27,128 nucleotides of DNA from Cacconaster sp033811195 (GCA_033811195.1 JAPXOZ010000020.1:1-27128), one strand, 5' to 3'. Shown: positions 1-6,534, numbered from the stretch's first letter. A program made the numbers and translations. The notes: generated from the letters alone by a model not told the origin.

Positions 1-853
1 CCTCCAGAACCAATACTTTATATTCCGGATTGAGCGTAACGGTTATGGTATCATGTAAAATTGCGGGAGTGGAATCGGTTCTCCAATTAACGGGATTTAT
101 GCACATTACATTGGAATCACATATAATGGGCTTTACATATCTTACATCCGATACGGAATTAAAACAGATAGTAACTCCCGTATCGAGAGAATCTTTTGCC
201 GGCACAATCCATGGGGCGGCAGAAACATCACCTGGAGTAACTTTATAACCAAGCACATAAGCTGCAATCATTCTATCTCTCAAATCAACAGGCATGGCTT
301 TCATCAATTCTACAACAGATTTTGCGCCTTGACTGAACCCCGCCAATATAAATGGTCGCCCATTGTTGAAATGCGCTATAAAATGATCAAACGCACTCTG
401 TACATCCACCCATGAGACACTGTTATATCTCCTTGCTATTGTATCTTGATTGAGAGTCGCCCACGAATCAAGGGTTATATGACGATAAAAAGGTGAGTAG
501 AAATTATTCCCTTCGGCCATATAATCCGCAACACCTTTCATTTCGATCGTCATATTATCGGTATGTGCCTGATTATAGACATTGGCATAATGAGAGATTA
601 TGCCATCTTCAGTGGTCCAATCAAACTCCCAGGTAGAAGGAATATAGAAAACATCCGCACCCTCTCCGGTTGTGTCGTTAAGAACATTATACCACATGCT
701 TTCCTGAGTATAATCGGGTGCGGATGGAATATAAGTTGGTTTTTGTGATTCCTTACAACCGCCGAAAAATAAAATGATTATAGCGCCGATAAGCGCAACA
801 CCTAAGTGAGACCGCGAGAGAATCAGTTTTTTAGGATATTTCTTTATGTGCAT
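1..853 (-). CDS. DUF3089-like alpha/beta-hydrolase lipoprotein, 3' end cut by window
   Basis: The reading frame is open from the ATG at 853 to the window edge (284 codons seen), so the C-terminus is missing. The N-terminus has basic residues, a hydrophobic run and a lipobox ending FFGGC with Cys at about residue 33, so the product should be an exported lipoprotein. The mature part starts with an ADVFYIPSTW-like stretch and later has a nucleophile-elbow motif GFSQG near residue 170. Both are typical of the DUF3089 group of alpha/beta hydrolases. That family has no firmly established substrate; esterase or lipase activity is an inference. It is followed on the same strand by the end of the EEP gene region, with only 24 bases between them, so the two may be co-transcribed. 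Family call is from recognised motifs only. Confidence 0.8.
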   Translation of the reverse strand, partial: MHIKKYPKKLILSRSHLGVALIGAIIILFFGGCKESQKPTYIPSAPDYTQESMWYNVLNDTTGEGADVFYIPSTWEFDWTTEDGIISHYANVYNQAHTDNMTIEMKGVADYMAEGNNFYSPFYRHITLDSWATLNQDTIARRYNSVSWVDVQSAFDHFIAHFNNGRPFILAGFSQGAKSVVELMKAMPVDLRDRMIAAYVLGYKVTPGDVSAAPWIVPAKDSLDTGVTICFNSVSDVRYVKPIICDSNVMCINPVNWRTDSTPAILHDTITVTLNPEYKVLVLE

Positions 854-877
854 AAATATAATTTAGAGATCGGTTGG

Positions 878-1906
878 TTATTTAATCCTCAATGTCGCTA
901 CACAAGGGAAGTGGTCGGAGATGTCACCGAATTCGGTGGCGATTCGTGCGTCAATCAGTTCAAAATCCTCCGGGTTGAAGAAAATATAATCGAAACGTCT
1001 GTCAGGAATATCAGATGGGAATGAATTGGGTGATGAAGTAAAGGCGTCTTTAAATACTGCACAAGAAACCAACCTCTCATCGTTCAGAAAGAGATATATT
1101 TTAGCATCTTCCTCTTGTAGATTGGAGTTGAAATCTCCCAGGAGAATTACAGGAATATCCTTCTCCAGCTCCCAGAAGAGTTCATACACATAATCGAGCT
1201 GCTTGAGGCGAGTCTCCTTTTCAAAAGCCTCTGCGTGAAGGTTTATCACTAGAAATGGCTTCACAGGGTGGTCTATGCTTACCACCTGGGCCAAACGATT
1301 GGCGTAAATTTCTCTGTAAAAATAGGAACTGCCCTTAACCCCCTCCAATTGGTGTACATCCTGCTCGGGAATAGGGAATTTGCTCATAACGGCCTGCCCG
1401 GAGATGACTTTTCCAAAATGAACCTTCGGAGGCCAGTAAGGGAAGGGCACATAACGCTTATCCCAGTTGATGGCAAACGCTCCATAAGCATAGAGCGAGT
1501 CGCATATCATTGTGCCTTGGTTGGTCCCATACACGCGGCTGCTACCGAATTCAATCTCCTGGAACCCTATAATATGGGCATCCAACTCCCTCAGAGCTTC
1601 TATCACTCGCACCTCGTTGTTGGCAATAAATTCAGGCGAAGCGTATATAGGGAGATTGTTAGTCATCCCTGACAGGTAACCGATATTGTAGGTAGCGACA
1701 ACTATCGTGCTATCCGTATCTGCCACTTCGTGTGTCACCTCAGATTGATACAAAGTGTTGTATTTCGATTTTTCAACATTTCCGGATCTTGCCCAAAAGA
1801 AGAAACCAAAAAAGAGAATTGCAATAACGGCTATAACGATCAATATAATAGCCAAAACTTTACCGCATCTGGGACATTTTTTTTTGTTAGTATCACACGT
1901 TTTCAT
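878..1906 (-). CDS. Membrane-anchored endonuclease/exonuclease/phosphatase family protein
   Basis: The 342-residue protein carries the metal-dependent EEP (DNase I/sphingomyelinase-like) fold. Motifs visible in order are YNIGYL with Asn near residue 74, FQEIE with the metal-binding Glu near 117, NLHAEAF, LLGDFNS, a DYIFFN segment and the terminal SDHFP motif with the catalytic His. All key residues are therefore present. Residues 1-18 contain CPRCG, which resembles half a zinc ribbon, and are followed by a single transmembrane helix (about 19-38), so the catalytic domain probably faces the periplasm. The substrate cannot be told: nucleic acid, phospholipid or inositol phosphate are all possible in this family. 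A weak -7 box TAACTTTT lies at 1922-1929 on this strand. It precedes the DUF3089 lipoprotein and may share its transcript. Confidence 0.85.
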   Translation of the reverse strand: MKTCDTNKKKCPRCGKVLAIILIVIAVIAILFFGFFFWARSGNVEKSKYNTLYQSEVTHEVADTDSTIVVATYNIGYLSGMTNNLPIYASPEFIANNEVRVIEALRELDAHIIGFQEIEFGSSRVYGTNQGTMICDSLYAYGAFAINWDKRYVPFPYWPPKVHFGKVISGQAVMSKFPIPEQDVHQLEGVKGSSYFYREIYANRLAQVVSIDHPVKPFLVINLHAEAFEKETRLKQLDYVYELFWELEKDIPVILLGDFNSNLQEEDAKIYLFLNDERLVSCAVFKDAFTSSPNSFPSDIPDRRFDYIFFNPEDFELIDARIATEFGDISDHFPCVATLRIK

Positions 1907-2056
1907 AATTGTATTAGGTTAAAAAGTTAAAAATCTTTATTATTTGCTATGAGCATGAGCAATAATGATCCTGCTTGCAATGGTCATACATAAAAGATTC
2001 ATTACAATGGCTCAAAATTACAAAAAAACTCTCATTAAAGAACTCAAATTAATCAC

Positions 2057-2064
2057 TATCTTTA
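2057..2064 (+). promoter_or_regulatory. Candidate -7 box of the ZIP transporter gene
   Basis: TATCTTTA matches seven of eight positions of the Bacteroides -7 consensus TAnnTTTG and lies 31 bases before the ATG at 2096. No clear -33 TTTG is present, so the call is tentative. Confidence 0.35.
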
Positions 2065-2095
2065 CGCCACGATTCTATCAGCACACTCAATCATT

Positions 2096-2860
2096 ATGAC
2101 ATCTATAATTATTGCACTTTTAATCCCCCTACTGGGCACAATCCTGGGCTCAGCATTCGTGTTCGTGATGAGAAAGGAGATGCCGGATCTTCTGCAAAAG
2201 GCATTGCTCGGCTTCGCTTCGGGGGTAATGGTGGCAGCATCCGTCTGGTCGCTATTGATCCCTTCGATAGAGATGGGAAGCGGCAAGATGGCCATTGTCC
2301 CTGCGGTAGTCGGCCTTCTGCTCGGCTTTGCATTCCTTCTGCTGATAGATTATATAACCCCTCATATACATGCGAGTGGTAGTACAGAGGGGCCTAAGAG
2401 TGGACTTTCGAAGACTACGAAGCTTGCGTTGGCAGTCACTATCCACAACTTCCCTGAGGGTATGGCGGTGGGAGTTGCAATCGCCGGTGCGGCTGTTTCA
2501 GATTTCAACATTGCCGGTGCTTTGGCCCTCTCGATCGGAATAGCGATCCAGAACATCCCGGAGGGGGCTATCATCTCCATGCCTCTGCGTGCTGCCGGTA
2601 ATAGCAAGTGGCGCTCCTTTCTAATTGGTGCTGCAAGTGGAATTGTAGAACCGATTGGCGGAGCACTAGTCCTCTTGTTGGCCTCCAACATTCTGGGAAT
2701 CCTGCCTTATATGCTCTCTTTCGCTGCCGGTGCAATGCTTTATGTGGTGGTGGAAGAATTGATACCGGATGCCTCCAAAGGCGAACACTCCAATATCGGT
2801 ACAATTGGTTTCGCTATCGGTTTTGCTCTAATGATGGTGTTGGATGTGGTGTTGGGGTGA
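2096..2860 (+). CDS. ZIP family divalent metal transporter
   Basis: The 254-residue polytopic membrane protein matches the ZIP family (GufA/ZupT branch), which imports zinc and other divalent metals such as iron or manganese. The two family signatures are clear: HNFPEG at residues 117-122 in one helix and QNIPEG at 152-157 in the next, which together form the metal-binding centre. A short His-containing loop (PHIHASG, about 89-95) lies between helices 3 and 4, where ZIP proteins usually carry a variable His-rich loop. About eight hydrophobic segments are visible and the length is normal. It is monocistronic. Its 3' end forms the junction with a truncated parE fragment on the other strand, so the downstream flank has been rearranged. 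Confidence 0.9.
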   Translation: MTSIIIALLIPLLGTILGSAFVFVMRKEMPDLLQKALLGFASGVMVAASVWSLLIPSIEMGSGKMAIVPAVVGLLLGFAFLLLIDYITPHIHASGSTEGPKSGLSKTTKLALAVTIHNFPEGMAVGVAIAGAAVSDFNIAGALALSIGIAIQNIPEGAIISMPLRAAGNSKWRSFLIGAASGIVEPIGGALVLLLASNILGILPYMLSFAAGAMLYVVVEELIPDASKGEHSNIGTIGFAIGFALMMVLDVVLG

Positions 2861-2916
2861 TTCCATATAAAGCTGAGATATTCTACCGCTTTCTTTGTAA
2901 TAAAATATTTAGCCAT
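2861..2916 (-). pseudogene. 5' remnant of a ParE-type toxin gene
   Basis: An ATG at 2916 overlaps the last eight bases of the parD gene, the usual parDE arrangement. The first 18 codons read MAKYFITKKAVEYLSFIW, which fits the conserved ParE N-terminus (pattern MAKY..T.KAVE.LS.IW). Directly after this, at position 2860, the frame runs into the antisense of the ZIP gene's stop codon and the similarity ends. The frame then continues as meaningless antisense of the ZIP C-terminus to about residue 59. The catalytic and C-terminal parts of ParE are absent, so the toxin is dead. The identification rests on a short stretch, but position and overlap agree with it. Confidence 0.7.
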
Positions 2917-3154
2917 TAACTTTTTTCCCCTTGAGTTGTTTTAGATGCTCTTGAGGGTCAAAGTTATCGTACCTGCCACTCTCCTCTCCCTCCCTGATTG
3001 CTGCGGATAGTTCCTTAATTCTTATTTCCTCCGCTTCAAGCATACGAAGTCCGGCACGAATGACTTCGCTAGCGTTGTTGTAGCGCCCATTACGGATAGT
3101 GTTTGCTATAAAATCCTCGAAATACGGGCCAAGTGCAACAGATGTAGTTTTCAT
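2909..3154 (-). CDS. parD: ParD-type ribbon-helix-helix antitoxin, orphan
   Basis: The 81-residue protein has the full ParD (type II antitoxin) plan. The N-terminal strand TTSVALG and the helix segment with NGRYNNASEVIRAGLRMLE form the ribbon-helix-helix DNA-binding domain (about residues 1-45). The charged C-terminal tail with EGEESG and a DPQEHL segment is the region that wraps the toxin. In the family, ParD neutralises ParE, a gyrase poison, and represses its own promoter. Here the parE partner is reduced to a short 5' fragment, so the antitoxin is an orphan. It might still repress its promoter, act as an anti-addiction factor, or be decaying. A perfect palindrome overlaps its -7 box. Confidence 0.88.
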   Translation of the reverse strand: MKTTSVALGPYFEDFIANTIRNGRYNNASEVIRAGLRMLEAEEIRIKELSAAIREGEESGRYDNFDPQEHLKQLKGKKVNG

Positions 3155-3173
3155 AAGAATACCTTTTACAATG

Positions 3174-3195
3174 CAAAGTTACCAATATTTGGTAA
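3174..3195 (-). promoter_or_regulatory. parD -7 box and overlapping operator palindrome
   Basis: On the minus strand TAACTTTG (3174-3181) is a perfect match to the Bacteroides -7 consensus, 20 bases upstream of the parD ATG. It overlaps a perfect palindrome with arms TTACCAA (3179-3185) and TTGGTAA (3189-3195) around a 3-base spacer. RHH antitoxins bind such short inverted repeats to autoregulate, so this is the likely ParD operator (inference). Confidence 0.6.
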
Positions 3196-3280
3196 TTTTT
3201 GAATACTATTTGAAATTAATGAGTAGAAATTAGTCCTTTATGCTTAGAAAGACAAAAAATGAGTAATAATCAAATAAAAT

Positions 3281-3310
3281 TTTGTATTAATTGAAATTTG
3301 TGTAACTTTG
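3281..3310 (+). promoter_or_regulatory. Promoter of the NYN-gene leader
   Basis: TTTG at 3281-3284 and TAACTTTG at 3303-3310 match the -33 and -7 consensus with 18 bases between them. Transcription would start near 3317. The TTG at 3298 that would extend the NYN reading frame lies inside this promoter, which argues for the ATG at 3385 as the start. Confidence 0.6.
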
Positions 3311-3325
3311 TAAAACAAAACATCG

Positions 3326-3371
3326 CTATACTTTCTTGTATAGTTCAAGCCGCTCCTGTAGCGGCTTTTTT
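3326..3371 (+). ncRNA. Structured leader or small RNA: hairpin plus intrinsic terminator
   Basis: Two hairpins follow the promoter. The first has arms CTATAC and GTATAG (3326-3343, 6-base loop). The second has arms GCCGCT and AGCGGC (3349-3365, 5-base loop) followed by a run of T, which makes a standard intrinsic terminator. The stretch ends 13 bases before the NYN ATG at 3385. Transcription from the promoter would thus mostly give an RNA of about 55 nt, with read-through needed for the gene. No known riboswitch class is recognised. Confidence 0.5.
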
Positions 3372-3384
3372 ATTTTTTAAGATT

Positions 3385-4035
3385 ATGGACAAAAAAAGAG
3401 TAACATTCTACGTTGATGGTTTCAACTTTTATTATGGACTGAGGAGAATGAAACATGTTGACCTAAAGTGGAAGAAGTACTATTGGATTAATGTAGTTAA
3501 ACTATTCGAACAATTCCTCGGTCCAAATCAAGAACTATCTAAGGTTGTCTATTTTACGGCCTCGCCGCATGATCCAGGCAAAAGCAGCAGGCAGAGTGCT
3601 TTTCTTAATGCAAATGTATTATTGAACCCGAAAAGGTTCGTGATTGTTCGTGGAAAGTATATTAACAAAACAATTTCATGCCCATTTTGCAAAGCATTGT
3701 TCAATCGTCCGGAGGAGAAGAAAACTGATGTTAATTTATCTGTCAAGATGATCGGAGATTGCCTAAACAATGAATCTGATGTTATCGTACTTGTAAGTGC
3801 AGACTCGGATTTGATTCCACCCCTGGATTTCATACTAAAAAATTTTGCCGACAAAAAGGTTAAAGTATATTTTCCTCCCGCAAACAATAGCAATGATATA
3901 AGTAGCTATATGAAAGCAAATAAAAGTAAAGTATTGAGGTTGGAGAAAAATGAAATCAAATTTGCCAACGCAATCATGTTGGACTCCGTGACGAACGGGA
4001 TAAAAACTTATACAATCCCAGGGAAATGGAAATAG
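3385..4035 (+). CDS. NYN-domain (PIN-like) putative RNase
   Basis: The 216-residue protein matches the NYN family of PIN-like metal-dependent RNases. Acidic motifs in the expected order are YVDGFNFYYG near the N-terminus, KKTDVNLSVKM in the middle and VLVSADSDLIP towards the C-terminus. Together they supply the Asp cluster that binds the catalytic metal. A CPFC pair in the middle may hold a metal. I chose the ATG at 3385 because the upstream in-frame extension runs back through a terminator hairpin and a promoter. The gene is clearly richer in A and T than its neighbours and sits beside an orphan antitoxin, so horizontal arrival is plausible. NYN proteins occur in RNA processing and in defence islands; the role here is unknown. 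Confidence 0.8.
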   Translation: MDKKRVTFYVDGFNFYYGLRRMKHVDLKWKKYYWINVVKLFEQFLGPNQELSKVVYFTASPHDPGKSSRQSAFLNANVLLNPKRFVIVRGKYINKTISCPFCKALFNRPEEKKTDVNLSVKMIGDCLNNESDVIVLVSADSDLIPPLDFILKNFADKKVKVYFPPANNSNDISSYMKANKSKVLRLEKNEIKFANAIMLDSVTNGIKTYTIPGKWK

Positions 4036-4069
4036 ATACCAAAGCCAAATAATTCCTTACCTTTACTTC

Positions 4070-5365
4070 ATGAATTCCTCCCTAAAACAATACATCGAAG
4101 AAACGATTCTTCCACGATATGACTTTTTTGATGCGGCGCATCAGAGGGATCATGTGCTGAAAGTAATAGCCGAGAGTGCTGAGTTAGCGAAGCATTATGA
4201 TGTGAATGCGGATATGGTGTATGTGATTGCGGCCTATCACGATCTGGGGCTGGAAGTTGATCGGGAGAGCCACCATATAGAGTCTGCGCGTATAATTCGC
4301 GAGGATAAAGTGCTTCAGAAGTGGTTTTCACTTGAACAAATTGAGATTATGGCTGAGGCAGCGGAGGATCACCGAGCCTCTAATGAACATGAACCCCGCT
4401 CAATTTATGGGAAAATCATTGCAGAAGCTGACAGGGATATCGACGGTGCGACCATCATCAGACGCACTATCCAATACGGGCTCAAACACTACCCTACCCT
4501 CAATAAAGAGGGACATTTCGAGAGATTTCTCGATCATATGGCCAATAAATATGCCGAAGGTGGCTATTTGAAACTATGGATCCCGGAATCTCCAAATGCA
4601 GCCAAACTAAAAGAATTCCAAACTCTCCTCAAATATCCTGAAACCATCCAAAAACTTTTCAATCAAGAATGGGAAATGCAACGAATCATTAATGAAATAA
4701 AGTCTTATATAGATCCGGAGAAGGCTCGAATATTACCACGTTTTTTCAAGACCGGGAAAGGCGAGTATGGTGAAGGCGATAGGTTTATGGGTGTGACGGT
4801 GCCGAATATCCGCAAGGTGGTAAAGAGTAACAAAGATGTTTCGCTGGATATGCTGGAAAAGCTGCTTCATAGCGAGTGGCACGAGGTGAGAATGTGTGCT
4901 GTGCTGCTGTTGGTTGAGAAGTTCAAGAAGCAGGAAGAGGCGGTGCTCGAAGTTTTTCTCCGCAATACCGACAGGATCAATAATTGGGATTTGGTGGATC
5001 TGAGTGCTCCGCAGATTGTGGGCGGTTATTTTCTGGATAAAAGTGACCGTTCCCTACTCTACCGTCTTGCTAAGAGCGAATCTCTATGGGAACGGCGTAT
5101 TGCCATTGTAAGCACTCTGACTTTCATCCGTAACGGCCAATTTGAGGATACCGTAGCCATATCAGAGATGTTGCTGAAGGATTCTCACGATCTGATCCAT
5201 AAAGCGACAGGATGGATGCTCCGTGAAATGGGCAAAAGGGATCTCGCCCTACTGCGCTCGTTTCTTGCTAAACACTCGGACACTATGTCCCGCACCACTT
5301 TGAGATATGCCATCGAAAAAATGAATCCGGAAGAACGTAAGTTTTGGATGAAAAAGATTCATTAG
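4070..5365 (+). CDS. HD-domain hydrolase fused to AlkD-like DNA alkylation repair domain
   Basis: The 431-residue protein has two domains. Residues 1 to about 200 form an HD-type phosphohydrolase: His near 28, the HD pair at 57-58 (YHDLG), EDH at 99-101 and the distal Asp in EADRDID near 121. Residues from about 203 form a HEAT-repeat DNA alkylation repair domain of the AlkD/COG4912 type. It keeps Trp306 and Asp310 (NNWDLVD), the RR pair at 342-343 and Trp382. These correspond by spacing to AlkD residues Trp109, Asp113, Arg148 and Trp187, which bind and excise alkylated bases. Met203 starts the second domain, as if two genes had been joined. The HD substrate is unknown; a nucleotide or (p)ppGpp-like role cannot be decided. 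It starts 34 bases after the NYN gene. Confidence 0.85.
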   Translation: MNSSLKQYIEETILPRYDFFDAAHQRDHVLKVIAESAELAKHYDVNADMVYVIAAYHDLGLEVDRESHHIESARIIREDKVLQKWFSLEQIEIMAEAAEDHRASNEHEPRSIYGKIIAEADRDIDGATIIRRTIQYGLKHYPTLNKEGHFERFLDHMANKYAEGGYLKLWIPESPNAAKLKEFQTLLKYPETIQKLFNQEWEMQRIINEIKSYIDPEKARILPRFFKTGKGEYGEGDRFMGVTVPNIRKVVKSNKDVSLDMLEKLLHSEWHEVRMCAVLLLVEKFKKQEEAVLEVFLRNTDRINNWDLVDLSAPQIVGGYFLDKSDRSLLYRLAKSESLWERRIAIVSTLTFIRNGQFEDTVAISEMLLKDSHDLIHKATGWMLREMGKRDLALLRSFLAKHSDTMSRTTLRYAIEKMNPEERKFWMKKIH

Positions 5366-5371
5366 CTGGCG

Positions 5372-5432
5372 TTATATGCATTAGCATATGATTTCAATTA
5401 AATTGCCCTTTTTATATGCGTTAACATATAAT
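5372..5432. promoter_or_regulatory. Pair of operator-like palindromes
   Basis: Two 21-base sites, 5372-5392 and 5412-5432, are identical at 18 of 21 positions and start 40 bases apart, close to four helical turns. Each has the form TTATATG-N6-CATATRA; the second is perfect over seven-base arms, the first six of seven. They lie just upstream of the -33 box at 5445, which suits a transcription-factor site. The regulator is unknown. Confidence 0.5.
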
Positions 5433-5444
5433 CTGTTTTAATTA

Positions 5445-5476
5445 TTTGCTCATATAACTTATAAGGCATATATTTG
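5445..5476 (+). promoter_or_regulatory. Strong Bacteroides-type promoter
   Basis: TTTG at 5445-5448 and TATATTTG at 5469-5476 match both consensus boxes, with 20 bases between them. The start point would be near 5482. The only thing directly downstream is a hairpin and terminator. Confidence 0.65.
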
Positions 5477-5481
5477 CATCA

Positions 5482-5567
5482 AAATAGTGTATTTGGAATG
5501 CCCCGTTGCATCCACCTGCACTCTAAACAAGATTTGCTCCCGAGATTTTCGGGAGCTTTTCTTTTTT
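5482..5567 (+). ncRNA. Candidate small RNA or attenuator leader upstream of yhhQ
   Basis: From the predicted start to the T-run this is about 86 nt. It holds a hairpin at 5494-5514 (arms TGGA/TGC and GCA/TCCA with one bulged A), an A-rich linker, and an intrinsic terminator at 5536-5567: an 8-bp stem GCTCCCGA/TCGGGAGC with a 5-base loop, followed by a T-rich run. Complementary arms AAACAAGAT (5525-5533) and ATCTTGTTT (5568-5576) flank the terminator. No credible reading frame fills it. It ends about 110 bases before yhhQ, which has its own -7 box, so it may be independent. A preQ1 riboswitch would fit the neighbour but its sequence pattern is not seen. Confidence 0.5.
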
Positions 5568-5650
5568 ATCTTGTTTGCGATTTATGTATATTGCCCTATT
5601 TGCAATTGTAATTACTGTGTGCTCTTAGATTCTAATTTCACCAAAATTAT

Positions 5651-5658
5651 TACATTTG
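5651..5658 (+). promoter_or_regulatory. -7 box of yhhQ
   Basis: TACATTTG is a perfect TAnnTTTG match ending 18 bases before the ATG at 5677. A TTG at 5656 that would extend the frame lies inside this box, so the ATG is preferred. No good -33 box is visible. Confidence 0.5.
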
Positions 5659-5676
5659 CACAAAATATTTAACAAA

Positions 5677-6366
5677 ATGAATAAGGTAGCGGAAAACCCT
5701 TCAAAAAACCGCACAATCCCCTATCCCATTCCCTTGGTGATTGTCTCTGCGGTCTTCGTGACACTCTATCTGGTGTCTAACATTATGGCAGTAAAAATCG
5801 TAGGTATCGGCAAATGGATCTATTTCGACGCTGGCACCATTACATTCCCCTTCGCCTATATGCTCGGTGATGTGCTTACCGAAATATGGGGCTATAAAAC
5901 TGCCAAACGGGTTATATTGCTTACTTTAGCATGCAATATCCTTTTGGTACTCTGTACCTGGATAGGTGTATTTCTTCCCGTACCTGATTACAACGATGCC
6001 ATTGCTTCGGCATATAATAGAGTCTTCACTTATGTCCCCCGCCTCGTTTTGGGCTCCATCGCCGGCTTTCTCTGCGGAGAACTATCAAATGCCTGGCTAA
6101 TGGTGAGAATAAAAAAGTGGACAGAAGGCCGCTTGCTCTGGGTGCGTACCATCGGCAGCTCTATTGCCGGCCATCTATTTGACACAGTTCCTTTTGTGTT
6201 AATTGCCTTCGCAGGTGTAGTGCCATGGATTGACATTCTGAAATTGATTGCCTTTCAATTTGTGGCAAAACTTGGCATCGAAGCCATTATGGGAACACCT
6301 CTGGCCTATCTAATTTTGGGTTGGATGCGCCGTTTTGGAATAACTAGTTATAGTTCTGAGTTCTGA
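5677..6366 (+). CDS. yhhQ: Queuosine precursor transporter, VUT/YhhQ family
   Basis: The 229-residue membrane protein matches the YhhQ (DUF165, VUT) family, which imports queuosine precursors such as preQ0 and preQ1 for tRNA modification. Diagnostic segments are LVSNIMAVKIV, FDAGTITFPFAYMLGD followed by VLTEIWGYK, and the C-terminal GHLFDTVPFV and KLGIEAIMGTP motifs. About six hydrophobic helices are visible and the length is normal. I chose the ATG at 5677 because the upstream TTG falls inside the -7 box. The last codons and the stop (reading SYSSEF then stop) are written in a degenerate TTCTGAGT repeat that continues downstream, so the C-terminus was probably altered by that repeat. Confidence 0.92.
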   Translation: MNKVAENPSKNRTIPYPIPLVIVSAVFVTLYLVSNIMAVKIVGIGKWIYFDAGTITFPFAYMLGDVLTEIWGYKTAKRVILLTLACNILLVLCTWIGVFLPVPDYNDAIASAYNRVFTYVPRLVLGSIAGFLCGELSNAWLMVRIKKWTEGRLLWVRTIGSSIAGHLFDTVPFVLIAFAGVVPWIDILKLIAFQFVAKLGIEAIMGTPLAYLILGWMRRFGITSYSSEF

Positions 6367-6386
6367 GTATAGAGTTTCGAGTAAGT
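6350..6386 (+). repeat. Degenerate GAGTT-type repeat, left copy
   Basis: A run built from TTCTGAGT, AGTATAGAGT and TTTCGAGT units overlaps the yhhQ stop codon. Related runs occur at 20407-20438 and 22549-22610, and in inverted orientation at 6654-6686. It is low in complexity and has no coding signal outside yhhQ. Confidence 0.5.
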
Positions 6387-6534
6387 AATTAGTCCGGAGT
6401 TCTCAGTGTTGTGGGGTACAGGTTGCCAGTTGCGTGGTGAAAGTTAGAAATTGTGCGAGATGCGTGTTAGTTCTGGTTCAAATGTGTAGAATTTAGAGTT
6501 AGTTTAGTGTACTCTTGGGAGATTTTCGTTTGAT

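Noticed and set aside
1268..1672. Plus-strand reading frame inside the EEP gene
   Set aside because: It is antisense to a well-supported gene, has no recognisable family and no promoter.
3298..3384. N-terminal extension of the NYN protein from a TTG at 3298
   Set aside because: The extension runs through the -7 box, a hairpin and an intrinsic terminator, and NYN similarity begins right after the ATG at 3385.
2860..4035. New multi-gene defence island (ParD, NYN, HD-AlkD)
   Set aside because: The genes are not in a coherent operon, the toxin is broken and no effector or sensor partner is seen. Proximity alone is not enough.
4058..4065. -7 box TACCTTTA for a leaderless HD-AlkD transcript
   Set aside because: It ends four bases before the ATG and has no -33 partner, so it may be chance; co-transcription with the NYN gene is as likely.
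5482..5567. Known preQ1 riboswitch upstream of yhhQ
   Set aside because: The hairpin loop is too short for the ligand pocket of preQ1-I and the A-rich tail pattern does not pair with it. I kept it only as an unclassified RNA candidate.
5656..5676. TTG start at 5656 for yhhQ
   Set aside because: The TTG is part of the TACATTTG -7 box and would have to be upstream of the transcription start.
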